Shown here: piece after piece, positions 18,053-25,816 of the stretch
Layout: every line of letters starts with the position of its first letter
Numbering within the stretch: the first letter of the stretch is position 1
NCBI GenBank assembly: GCA_945862305.1
Contig: CAMAXF010000004.1
Coordinates: 1 to 64,000, forward strand
DNA: 64,000 nucleotides
Origin: Bordetella parapertussis
GTDB taxonomy: Bacteria > Pseudomonadota > Gammaproteobacteria > Burkholderiales > Burkholderiaceae_A
Direction: 5' to 3'
Made by a program: the position numbers and the translations under genes
Notes under the pieces: generated by a model
Databases searched by the model: none
What the model saw: only the letters and a program-made list of their open reading frames with translations
What the model was told of the DNA's origin: nothing

Positions 18053-18835
18053 ATGGTTCAGACCCGCCTCATTCAAAAGAAGCTCACTGCCTTTCTGGCC
18101 GTGGCCCCCATTGCCCTGATTTACATGGTGCTTGCCGCGGTGCACCCAAAGGTCTTCCTGGCCTTTGACATCATGGCTTACGTGGTGATGGTCGGCCTTA
18201 TGGCCTTCATGACCTACGTGATCGTGAAGACCGATGGCGAGGAGATCAAGCCGCGCCCCACCTTCAAGGCCAAGGTCAAGGTGGCCGACCCCCGCTCGCA
18301 GGTGGTCTCGGCCGCCATCCTGGGCGCCGCCCTCCTGGTGATCTCTTATGTTGGCGTGAAGTCGCCCGAGCTTCTTTTCAGCGTGGAAGTTGTGGGCTTT
18401 CTCGTCATGGCCATGATGATCACGGCCATTGCAGGCTTTCTCTGGCGCTCGATGGTGCCGCCCGTGCCCGAAGAGATTCGCACGCGGGCCACATCGCTGA
18501 CCAAACGGGTCAACAACCCCAAGGCCCATGTGAAACAGGTCTTGGCCAAGGCCGCCGCCGATGCGCAAGCTGCCCAGGCTGCTGAGGTCGCTGCCGCCGC
18601 CGCTGCCGCTGCCCTGCCGCCGCCGGATGTCATCAACCCCGAAGATGTCATCGAGATCGAGGAAGGCGAGTCGCTCGAGGAGATCAAGGCTCGCCTCAAG
18701 CCGAAGAAGCCCAAGATTTCCATGGAATTGCTCAACACGGCGAATTCCTACGACGACAAGGTGGCCCTGCTGCGGTTCCTGGTCAGCGAGGACTCGGCCC
18801 GGGTCTCCAAGGCGATCCAGAACTTCATTCGCTAG
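18053..18835 (+). CDS. Four-helix membrane protein with FliF-like C-terminal tail
   Basis: 260 residues, family not recognised. Four hydrophobic segments are visible at about residues 12-32, 37-60, 93-111 and 117-140, with a basic KTDGEEIKPRPTFKAKVK loop between the second and third. A cytoplasmic region follows: an Ala-rich helix (about 170-200), an acidic stretch EDVIEIEEGESLEE, then a tail with NSYDDKVALLRFLVSED and VSKAIQNFIR. The tail resembles the FliG-binding end of flagellar FliF. GGAGAG 6 bases before the ATG at 18053 favours this start over ATG 18041. No other flagellar gene is in the window. Confidence 0.7.
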   Translation: MVQTRLIQKKLTAFLAVAPIALIYMVLAAVHPKVFLAFDIMAYVVMVGLMAFMTYVIVKTDGEEIKPRPTFKAKVKVADPRSQVVSAAILGAALLVISYVGVKSPELLFSVEVVGFLVMAMMITAIAGFLWRSMVPPVPEEIRTRATSLTKRVNNPKAHVKQVLAKAAADAQAAQAAEVAAAAAAAALPPPDVINPEDVIEIEEGESLEEIKARLKPKKPKISMELLNTANSYDDKVALLRFLVSEDSARVSKAIQNFIR

Positions 18836-19010
18836 ACACGAACCGATGGGCCGAGTGGGCGGGCCAGTCTGAGAGGAGTTGGCCCAGCCCTTTTAGCGCA
18901 AGCTGAAGGTCGCCATCGGGTGTGAGCCAGACGAGCAGCAGTAACGACCATCCCGACACAGACAGGGTGGCCAGCAGGCGTGATCGGGTGTTGCGTTTGG
19001 ACTGAAACAT
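18825..19010 (-). CDS. Small single-span membrane protein, 61 residues
   Basis: Reading starts at an ATG (19010) with a good AGGAG 8 bases upstream. The protein begins MFQSKRNTRSRLLATLSV, a positively charged N-terminus, followed by one hydrophobic helix (WSLLLLVWL at about 21-29) and a short amphipathic tail ending RFVSSE. It is on the strand opposite to both neighbours, overlapping the end of the preceding gene by 11 bases. No known family recognised. The charged N-terminus, helix and ribosome site argue for a real gene, but there is no conservation evidence. Confidence 0.4.
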   Translation of the reverse strand: MFQSKRNTRSRLLATLSVSGWSLLLLVWLTPDGDLQLALKGLGQLLSDWPAHSAHRFVSSE

Positions 19011-19094
19011 GTTGGAGGCTCCTGATTCGAAAGAGCCCTGATGCTGGTCGGGATGGGCCTGCACGCGAATCGGCCAAGTGGATTCCCTGTCAAA

Positions 19095-19520
19095 ATGCTC
19101 GACATGGACGGCTTCACCCCCATCATCATCATTGAAGGCTTTCTTGGCTTCGGCGTGGTCCTGCTGCTCTACTGGATGCACCGCCGAGAAATGAAGGCCA
19201 TTGCCAAGCGCAAGGCTGAGGCGGACCCGCCCGTGAACCCCTTGGTGGCCACCCGAGATGCCGCCAAGGCCCGGGTCGAAGAGGCCCGAGCCGCCATTTT
19301 GGTCAAGCTCGAAGAGGAGGCCCGCCTGGCTGCACACCCCCCAGTCGATCCACCGGCCAGCCCACCCGGCGAGTCCCCCGTAGAGGCACCTGGGGCGGAA
19401 TCGCAGGATGGTGCTGCAGTCGATGCCGCAGTCATTGCCTCAGAGAGCGCCGCGCCGCCGACTCCCCAGCACACCAACACCCCCAACGCCACAAGCCCCG
19501 AGGGCCGGATACAATCGTAG
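19095..19520 (+). CDS. Membrane-anchored protein, unknown function
   Basis: 141 residues when started at ATG 19095; ATG 19104 (MDGFTPI) is equally possible. One N-terminal transmembrane helix (IIIIEGFLGFGVVLLLYWM) is followed by a basic segment HRREMKAIAKRKAEA, a helical stretch (ATRDAAKARVEEARAAILVK) and a disordered tail rich in Pro, Ala and Ser. The topology suggests a cytoplasmic tail. It ends 9 bases before the tRNA-Gly, and the tRNA's -10 box lies at its 3' end. No enzyme motif is visible. Confidence 0.6.
   Translation: MLDMDGFTPIIIIEGFLGFGVVLLLYWMHRREMKAIAKRKAEADPPVNPLVATRDAAKARVEEARAAILVKLEEEARLAAHPPVDPPASPPGESPVEAPGAESQDGAAVDAAVIASESAAPPTPQHTNTPNATSPEGRIQS
19510..19515 (+). promoter_or_regulatory. 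-10 box TACAAT for tRNA-Gly
   Basis: TACAAT lies 14 bases before the tRNA-Gly 5' end, within the last codons of the preceding gene. The -35 position holds no recognisable hexamer. Confidence 0.45.
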
Positions 19521-19529
19521 GGCTGTTGC

Positions 19530-19603
19530 GCGGGCGTCGTTCAATGGCAGGACCTGAGCTTCCCATGCTCAAGACGTGGGTTCGATTCCCATCGCCCGCT
19601 CCA
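19530..19603 (+). tRNA. tRNA-Gly(CCC)
   Basis: 74-nt cloverleaf. The acceptor GCGGGCG/CGCCCGC is followed by T and an encoded CCA. The anticodon stem TGAGC/GCTCA holds the loop TTCCCAT, giving anticodon CCC, which reads GGG. Confidence 0.95.
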
Positions 19604-19624
19604 CTTCTGCGCCGCAAAAAACCC

Positions 19625-19653
19625 TTGTGTCATCTCGGAAACCCGAATACACT
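19625..19653 (+). promoter_or_regulatory. Sigma-70 promoter for rhlE
   Basis: TTGTGT, a 17-base spacer, then TACACT. Transcription would start near 19660 and leave a leader of about 74 bases before the rhlE start codon. The leader is pyrimidine-rich and contains a minimal ATG CGC TGA reading frame. Confidence 0.6.
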
Positions 19654-19733
19654 CCGCTTGTTGTTTCCTTTTCGCTGCCCCATGCGCTGATTGATTTCCT
19701 TGTTTTAGGGCGGCCCTTTACAGAAAGCCACCC

Positions 19734-21014
19734 TTGAAATCATTCGCTGATCTCGGCCTTGCCGAGCCCATTCTTCGTGCCGTTGCGGCCGAGGGCTATA
19801 CCGACCCCACCCCGATCCAGGCTGCCGTCATTCCGCTCATGATGTCTGGCAAGGATGTCCTTGGCATCGCGCAGACAGGCACCGGGAAAACTGCGGCCTT
19901 TGTGCTGCCCTTGCTCCATCGATTGGTGGCCCTCAAGCAGTCCGGTGCCACCCTGATGCCCAAGTCATGCCAGGCCCTGGTGCTGGCCCCCACCCGTGAG
20001 CTCGCAGGCCAGATCGTCGAGAGCATCCGCACCTATGGCAAGTTTCTTCGCCTCTCGACCGCACTGGTCGTGGGAGGTGCCAAGGCCGGTCCACAAATTC
20101 GGGCCCTGATGCCCGGCGTGGACATCCTCGTGGCCACGCCCGGCCGCCTCACCGACCACCTTCAATCCAAGCATGTTCGCCTGGACCAAACGCAGGCCGT
20201 GGTCCTGGACGAGGCCGACCAAATGATGGACCTCGGCTTCATGCCCCAGATTCGGGATCTGCTCGCCCGACTGCCCCGCCAGCGCCAGACCTTGCTGCTC
20301 TCGGCCACCATGCCCCGGGAAATCCGTGGCCTGGCCGACCAGTTCCTCAACCAGCCCCAAGAGATCTCCGTGGCACCCACGGCCAAGCCCATCGAGCGCA
20401 TCGAACAGTCCCTGCTGATTGTCGACCCAGGCAAGAAGCCCGACACCCTCGTGGAACTGCTCGCCGATGACGCCATCGATCAGGCCATCGTCTTCGTTCG
20501 CACCAAGCACGGTGCCGACCGCGTTCAGCAGGTCGTCAAGCATGCAGGCCATTACAGCGTGGCCATTCACGGCGACAAGACCCAGGGCCAGCGCGACCGC
20601 GCCTTGGCCATGTTCAGAGAGGGAAAGATCAAGGTGCTCGTGGCCACCGATATCGCCGCCCGCGGCATCGACGTGGACGGCGTGAGCCATGTCTTTAACT
20701 ACGACCTCCCCAACGTTCCCGAGGCCTATGTGCACCGAATCGGTCGCACGGCGCGCGCTGGCCGCAGTGGCCACGCCATTTCTTTGTGCGACAAGAGCGA
20801 AATCGGCCTGGCGCTTCAGATCGAGCGACTCACCGGTGCGCGACTCCTGCCCGACAGCGTGCGCAACACCCGCCCGCCCTCACGCAGGCCTGCCGGGAAG
20901 TCTTTTGGTGCCAAACGTGCTGCCAACGACCGCGTGATTCCAGGCGGCGCCAAGCCAGCCGCACGCCGGCCAGCAGGTAATCGTGGATTCAGCGGTGGAA
21001 AGCGGGCAGCCTAA
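19734..21014 (+). CDS. rhlE: DEAD-box ATP-dependent RNA helicase, RhlE type
   Basis: 426 residues. DEAD-box helicases unwind short RNA duplexes in ribosome assembly and RNA decay. All motifs are present: Q motif (GYTDPTPIQ), motif I AQTGTGKT, Ia PTRELA, Ib TPGR, II VLDEADQMMDLGF, III SAT, V ATDIAARGIDVDG, VI HRIGRTARAGRSG. The basic C-terminal tail (SRRPAGKSFGAKRAA onward) is typical of RhlE proteins. The start is TTG at 19734 because no ATG precedes the conserved FADLGL segment. The gene overlaps the next one by 32 bases. Confidence 0.92.
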   Translation: MKSFADLGLAEPILRAVAAEGYTDPTPIQAAVIPLMMSGKDVLGIAQTGTGKTAAFVLPLLHRLVALKQSGATLMPKSCQALVLAPTRELAGQIVESIRTYGKFLRLSTALVVGGAKAGPQIRALMPGVDILVATPGRLTDHLQSKHVRLDQTQAVVLDEADQMMDLGFMPQIRDLLARLPRQRQTLLLSATMPREIRGLADQFLNQPQEISVAPTAKPIERIEQSLLIVDPGKKPDTLVELLADDAIDQAIVFVRTKHGADRVQQVVKHAGHYSVAIHGDKTQGQRDRALAMFREGKIKVLVATDIAARGIDVDGVSHVFNYDLPNVPEAYVHRIGRTARAGRSGHAISLCDKSEIGLALQIERLTGARLLPDSVRNTRPPSRRPAGKSFGAKRAANDRVIPGGAKPAARRPAGNRGFSGGKRAA

Positions 21015-21627
21015 CCAGCGGCTGCCGCTTTTTCCGCTCTCGTCGGGGCTCTTCCCCGACGGGCTTTTGGCATTGCGGATCTTTGAGATCCGTTACCTCG
21101 ACATGATCAAACGGTGTCTTCGTGAGAAGACGCCGTTTGTCGTTGTGCGGCTGCTCGAAGGCCGTGAGGTCGATGCGCCTGCAGAGACCGTCTCGTTTGA
21201 GACCGTTGGGTGCCTGGCCGAATGCCTCGAGGTCGACGCCATCACGCCCGCGCTGCTCACCGTTCGGGCTGCTGGCACCCACCGGGTTCAGGTGCAGGGC
21301 TTCGAGAAGGGGCGATACGGTCTCTGGTCGGGGGATGTGACCCAACTGCCCGACGACACGCCAGTGCCCATCCCAACCGACTGCACCCATGCCGTCGATT
21401 CCCTCGGGCAACTCATTGCAGACCTGCAGCGCCAGGGAGTTGCGCCCGAACAAATGCCGATCTTGGCGCCCTATCGGCTCGATGAGGCTGGGTGGGTTGC
21501 GAATCGATGGGCCGAGATTCTGCCCTTTGGATCCAGCCAGAAGCAGGCATTATTGTTGGAGGATGACCCTGTTGCCCGGCTGCAGACCGTCTGCCGATGG
21601 ATGGGCGGCCTCGGAAGTCCCACGTGA
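20983..21627 (+). CDS. Lon N-terminal (LON substrate-binding) domain protein
   Basis: 214 residues. It contains only the substrate-recognition domain of Lon protease, with no ATPase or peptidase: LPLFPLSSGLFPDGLLALRI, FEIRYLDMIKRCLRE and a helical C-terminus. Stand-alone proteins of this kind are common in proteobacteria and their role is not settled. The GTG at 20983 overlaps the end of rhlE by 32 bases; a GTG four codons later is also possible. The COG4091 gene follows after 10 bases, so the three genes may be one operon. Confidence 0.85.
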   Translation: MDSAVESGQPNQRLPLFPLSSGLFPDGLLALRIFEIRYLDMIKRCLREKTPFVVVRLLEGREVDAPAETVSFETVGCLAECLEVDAITPALLTVRAAGTHRVQVQGFEKGRYGLWSGDVTQLPDDTPVPIPTDCTHAVDSLGQLIADLQRQGVAPEQMPILAPYRLDEAGWVANRWAEILPFGSSQKQALLLEDDPVARLQTVCRWMGGLGSPT

Positions 21628-21637
21628 AAGAAACCCA

Positions 21638-22972
21638 GTGAGCCTTCATCAAAAACTACTGGCCCGTGCGGCCGCCAATCAGCCCATCCGTGTCGGACTC
21701 ATCGGTGCGGGCAAGTTTGGGTCGATGTACCTCTCACAGGTGCCGCGAACCCCTGGGGTGCACCTGGCCTGCATTGCAGATCTCTCTCCCGATGCAGCCC
21801 GGCGCAATCTCGCCAGGGTCGGCTGGTCCGACGAGCAGACACAGGCCCGCTCCATTGATGAGGCCATTGCCAGCGGACAAACTCACCTCACCGACAACTG
21901 GGAGCAGCTTGTCAGGCACCCCCAGATCGATGTCGTGGTCGAGAGCACTGGGAACCCCATCGCCGCCGTCGACCACATCCTGGCCGCCTTCAAAGAGGGC
22001 AAGCATGTGGTCAATGTCACGGTGGAGGCCGACGCATTCTGTGGCCCCATTCTCGCCAAGCGCGCAGCCGAAGCAGGCCGCATCTATTCCCTGGCCTTTG
22101 GCGACCAGCCCGCGCTCATCTGTGACTTGGTGGACTGGGCCCGCACCTGTGGCTTTCCGGTGGTGGCGGCTGGCCGCGGCCACAAGTGGCTCCCACACTT
22201 CTGTGAATCCACACCCGAAACCGTCTGGGACAACTGGGGCCTGACCCCTGAGCAGGCAGCCCGTGGGGGGCTGAACCCCAAAATGTTCAACAGCTTCTTG
22301 GATGGCTCCAAGCCCGCCATCGAATCGACTGCGGTGGCCAATGCCTGCGGGCTCGATGTCCCGAGCAACGGCCTTTTGTATCCACCAGCCAGCATTGCTG
22401 ACATTCCCTTCGTCACCCGGCCCCGCAGCGAAGGCGGAGTGCTCGAGAAGAAGGGCATGGTCGAGGTGATCTCATCGCTCGAGACCGACGGACGCGAGAT
22501 TCCCTACGAGATCCGCATGGGAGTGTGGGTCACGGTCGAGGGCGAGACCGACTACATCAAGAATTGCTTCGAGGAATACAAGGCGCACACCGACCCCTCG
22601 GGCCGTTACTTCACACTTTACAAACGCTGGCACCTCATCGGCCTTGAGGTGGGTCAGTCGGTGGCGAGCGTGGCCCTTCGGGGTGAAGCCACAGGAACAG
22701 CCTCCGCCTGGCGGGCTGATGTCGTGGCCACGGCCAAGCGAGACCTTCGCCCCGGAGACCTACTGGATGGTGAGGGTGGCTTTACCGTCTGGGGCAAGCT
22801 GCTGCCAGCCGCCACCTCAAAGCAGATGAAAGGGCTCCCATTGGGGCTGGCCCATGGCATCAAGGTCACGCGGCCTGTGGCCAAAGGCGCATCCCTGTCT
22901 TGGGACGACGTCGCGGCCGTGGACTCCCCGGCCCAGCGGCTTCGCCAGGAGATGGTGCAGCTATTCTCTTGA
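21638..22972 (+). CDS. NAD(P)-binding oxidoreductase with SAF domain (COG4091)
   Basis: 444 residues. The N-terminal Rossmann domain has IRVGLIGAGKFGSMYLSQV (residues about 17-35) and resembles homoserine dehydrogenase. The signature VVVESTGNPIAAVDH and a long central domain follow. The C-terminal SAF domain is seen as TAKRDLRPGDLLDGEGGF, so the protein belongs to the group often mis-named as homoserine dehydrogenase or FlgA-like. Substrate unknown. It starts at GTG 21638 with GAAAG upstream; longer readings would lie in the previous gene. It converges with, and overlaps by 12 bases, the uup gene. Confidence 0.85.
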   Translation: MSLHQKLLARAAANQPIRVGLIGAGKFGSMYLSQVPRTPGVHLACIADLSPDAARRNLARVGWSDEQTQARSIDEAIASGQTHLTDNWEQLVRHPQIDVVVESTGNPIAAVDHILAAFKEGKHVVNVTVEADAFCGPILAKRAAEAGRIYSLAFGDQPALICDLVDWARTCGFPVVAAGRGHKWLPHFCESTPETVWDNWGLTPEQAARGGLNPKMFNSFLDGSKPAIESTAVANACGLDVPSNGLLYPPASIADIPFVTRPRSEGGVLEKKGMVEVISSLETDGREIPYEIRMGVWVTVEGETDYIKNCFEEYKAHTDPSGRYFTLYKRWHLIGLEVGQSVASVALRGEATGTASAWRADVVATAKRDLRPGDLLDGEGGFTVWGKLLPAATSKQMKGLPLGLAHGIKVTRPVAKGASLSWDDVAAVDSPAQRLRQEMVQLFS

Positions 22973-24865
22973 GAGCAGCGACTCCCAGCGCTGCATGGAG
23001 GCCTGGTGTGAAGCCTCTTTGGCCTGAAGTTCGGTGGTGAGACGAGCAACCTCTTCGGGCGCGCCCCGGTAGAGCGCAGGATCTGCCAGCAACGCCTGTA
23101 GCCGGCCCATTTCTGCCTCCAGGGCCTCGATCTGGCCGGGCAACTGCTCCAGTTCCTTGCGCTCCTTGAAACTCAGTCCCGATTTGGTCGCGGCCACCGC
23201 AGGCTGTGACACCGATGCTTGAGGCGCAGGCTCCGCCTTCTTCTTGCCGGGCTTGGAAGCTGCCACGACGGTCCTTGAGCGGCTGCGTTGCAACAGGTAG
23301 TCTTCCACCCCGCCCTGGTACTCGCGCCACAGCCCATCGCCCTCTGCAGCCAGAATGCTCGTGGCCACATTGTCCACAAAGCGTCGGTCATGGCTGACCA
23401 GAAAAACAGTGCCGTTGTATTGGAGGAGCAGGCCTTCGAGCAGCTCAAGGGTGTCGATGTCGAGGTCATTGGTGGGCTCATCCAGCACCAAGAGGTTGGC
23501 CGGTCGCGCGAACAGACGGGCCAGCAAGAGTCGGTTTCGCTCGCCGCCCGAGAGGCTGCTGACTGGCGATCCTGCCCGTTCGGGAGAAAACAAGAAGTCG
23601 CCCAAGTAGCCTTTCACGTGCTTGCGCACCCCGTCGATTTCCACCCACTCGCTGCCCGGGCTGATGGTGTCGGCCAGGCTGCTCTCGAGCGAGAGCCCCT
23701 CGCGCATTTGGTCGAAGTAGGCCACGGAGAGCCGAGTGCCCAGCTGCACACGTCCAGCATCGGGCTTGAGCTGGCCCAGCAAGAGCTTGAGCAAGGTTGT
23801 CTTGCCCGCCCCGTTGGGGCCCATGAAGGCAATCTTGTCGCCACGCAGAACGGTGGTGGTCAGACCACTCACGATGCATCGACCGCCAAATGAGATCGAG
23901 ACATCCTGAAGGTCGGCCACCAGCTTTCCACTCTGCTCCCCACGGGAGACCGCCATGGCCACCTGCCCCACCTGTTCGCGGCGTTCACGGCGCTGCTCCC
24001 GCAGCACCGAGAGCCGCTCAAGCCTTGCCACACTCTTGGAGCGCCGTGCCTCCACGCCCTTGCGGGACCAGGCCTCCTCTTGGGCCAGCAGCTTGTCGGC
24101 CCGGGCACTCGCAAGCGCCTCCGAGGCCAGCTCCTGCTCTTTCTGGACTTCATAGGCGGCATGGTTGCCCGGATAGCTTCGGAGCAGGCCCCGGTCAAGT
24201 TCAACAATGCCCGTGCAAACGCGGTCGAGGAAGGATCGATCGTGGGTGACGAAAAGCATGGTCAGGCCCAGGTCGATCAAGAGTGTCTCGAGCCACTCAA
24301 TGGCATCAAGGTCCAAATGATTGGTGGGCTCATCGAGCAGCAGCAAATCCGGCCGAGCAACCAGCCCACGGGCCAGGGCCACCCGCTTCTGCTGACCCCC
24401 AGACAGCATGTTCACCATCGGGTCGGCTTCAAGGCCCATGCGCTCCAGGGTCTCTGCCACCCGTTGCTCCCAAGCCCATCCCTGATGGGTCTCGAGCTGG
24501 TCTTGTAACCAGGCCAGTCGTGTGTGACTCGCCTCACCCTCCGAGGACATGCTCACCTGCTCGTACTCTTCGCGCATGGCCTTTACATCGGCAAGCCCCT
24601 GCGACACGGCCTCAAAGACCGACTCCTGTTCGCCAAAGATGGTTTCTTGTGGCACGTAGACCACTCGCAGGCCTTGCTGCCGCTGGATGAGGCCATCGTC
24701 GAGGGTTTCAAGCCCTGCCATGACACGCATGAGGCTCGACTTTCCAGTGCCGTTGCGTCCGATGAGACCGAGACGGTCACCCGCCTCGATGGAGAGATTG
24801 GCGCGGTTGAGGAGTGGCCAATGGCCAAAGGCGAGCTGCGCGTCCGACAGTGTGAGAAGAGACAT
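22961..24865 (-). CDS. uup: ABC-F ATPase, Uup type
   Basis: 634-residue soluble protein with two ABC cassettes and no membrane part. First cassette: GRNGTGKSS, LSGGQQKRVALARGL, LLLLDEPTNHLD. Second: GPNGAGKTT, LSGGERNRLLLARLF, LLVLDEPTNDLD. A charged inter-domain linker contains RRSKSVARLERLSVLREQRR. The C-terminal ~80 residues form a coiled coil (ELEQLPGQIEALEAEMGRLQ), the DNA/ribosome-binding end typical of Uup. ABC-F proteins act on the ribosomal E site; Uup also affects transposon excision in E. coli. It is downstream of the YheT-like gene by 6 bases. Confidence 0.9.
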   Translation of the reverse strand: MSLLTLSDAQLAFGHWPLLNRANLSIEAGDRLGLIGRNGTGKSSLMRVMAGLETLDDGLIQRQQGLRVVYVPQETIFGEQESVFEAVSQGLADVKAMREEYEQVSMSSEGEASHTRLAWLQDQLETHQGWAWEQRVAETLERMGLEADPMVNMLSGGQQKRVALARGLVARPDLLLLDEPTNHLDLDAIEWLETLLIDLGLTMLFVTHDRSFLDRVCTGIVELDRGLLRSYPGNHAAYEVQKEQELASEALASARADKLLAQEEAWSRKGVEARRSKSVARLERLSVLREQRRERREQVGQVAMAVSRGEQSGKLVADLQDVSISFGGRCIVSGLTTTVLRGDKIAFMGPNGAGKTTLLKLLLGQLKPDAGRVQLGTRLSVAYFDQMREGLSLESSLADTISPGSEWVEIDGVRKHVKGYLGDFLFSPERAGSPVSSLSGGERNRLLLARLFARPANLLVLDEPTNDLDIDTLELLEGLLLQYNGTVFLVSHDRRFVDNVATSILAAEGDGLWREYQGGVEDYLLQRSRSRTVVAASKPGKKKAEPAPQASVSQPAVAATKSGLSFKERKELEQLPGQIEALEAEMGRLQALLADPALYRGAPEEVARLTTELQAKEASHQASMQRWESLLSRE

Positions 24866-24871
24866 GCTGGA

Positions 24872-25816
24872 TTATCGGCGATCCAGGTGCTGGCCAAGCC
24901 AGCGCAGTACCAGCGGTGCCATGGCACGCGCAAATCCCACATGGCCACCGCGCCGAGGCTGCCAGGCACGAATACGACCACCCGTCTGTTGCAGCAGCCA
25001 GTCTGGATTCGGCAGGCTGGCTGCAGGCACCAGGGGGTCATTGAGGGGATTGATCAGCAAGGCAGGTCGGGCAACTTGCGGAAGCACTGGCGCAGCCGAG
25101 GCCACCTGCCAGTAGTGATCCACGCCCTCAAACCCATGCAGCGGGGCTGTGAAGGCGTCATCAAACTCGCGCAGGGTACTGGCCCGCATCACGCGGGAAA
25201 GATCAAAGAGCCCCGGAAACTGCGCATGCTTGGCCAAGGCCTTTTGGCGCATGGTCCGCAAAAAGAGCCGCCCATAAATCAATCGGTTCAGGCCTGTGTC
25301 GATGGCTGCGCCCGCTGCCGCCAAGTTGAGGGGTGCTGACAACGCGGCGGCGGCCATGAGCCGCTCGGGCACAGGCAGGCCACTGCCCAGCCAGCGCATG
25401 AGGGCGTTGCCCCCGAGCGAGACACCCACCGCCAAGAGGTGGCCCGCATGCGCTGTCGCGAGCCGACCGAGTATCCAGTCGATCTCTTGAATGTCACCCG
25501 CGTGATAGGCCCGGGGCTGCCTGTTGAGTGCTCCGGAGCAGCCCCTGAAATGGGCCACCACCGCCGGCCAGCCCAGGTCTCGGGCTGCTGCGGCCAGGGC
25601 CACCGCGTAGGCACTTCGAGAGGAGCCCTCGAGGCCATGAAAGATGACCAGCAGCGGCGCAGGCGGCGCATCTGCTGTTGAAGATCGTTCAGCGCCAAGC
25701 GACCAGTCCAGGTCGATGAAATCGCCATCGGGCGTGTCCCAACGCTCGCGTGCCCACACCACATGCCGCAGGTTGGGCCAGACGGCCGGCAGGATGGTTT
25801 CAAAATGCGCCCGCAT
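24872..25816 (-). CDS. YheT-type alpha/beta hydrolase
   Basis: 314 residues. The alpha/beta-hydrolase core has the oxyanion segment LLVIFHGLEGSSRSAYA, the nucleophile elbow GVSLGGNALMRWLG, an acid in INPLNDPLVP and the histidine in RRGGHVGFARA. These match the YheT/ABHD family of esterases. Natural substrate unknown. The ATG at 25816 shares one base with the stop of the MATE gene (TGATG), which indicates translational coupling. The longer in-frame start at 26287 lies within the MATE gene and is rejected. Confidence 0.88.
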   Translation of the reverse strand: MRAHFETILPAVWPNLRHVVWARERWDTPDGDFIDLDWSLGAERSSTADAPPAPLLVIFHGLEGSSRSAYAVALAAAARDLGWPAVVAHFRGCSGALNRQPRAYHAGDIQEIDWILGRLATAHAGHLLAVGVSLGGNALMRWLGSGLPVPERLMAAAALSAPLNLAAAGAAIDTGLNRLIYGRLFLRTMRQKALAKHAQFPGLFDLSRVMRASTLREFDDAFTAPLHGFEGVDHYWQVASAAPVLPQVARPALLINPLNDPLVPAASLPNPDWLLQQTGGRIRAWQPRRGGHVGFARAMAPLVLRWLGQHLDRR

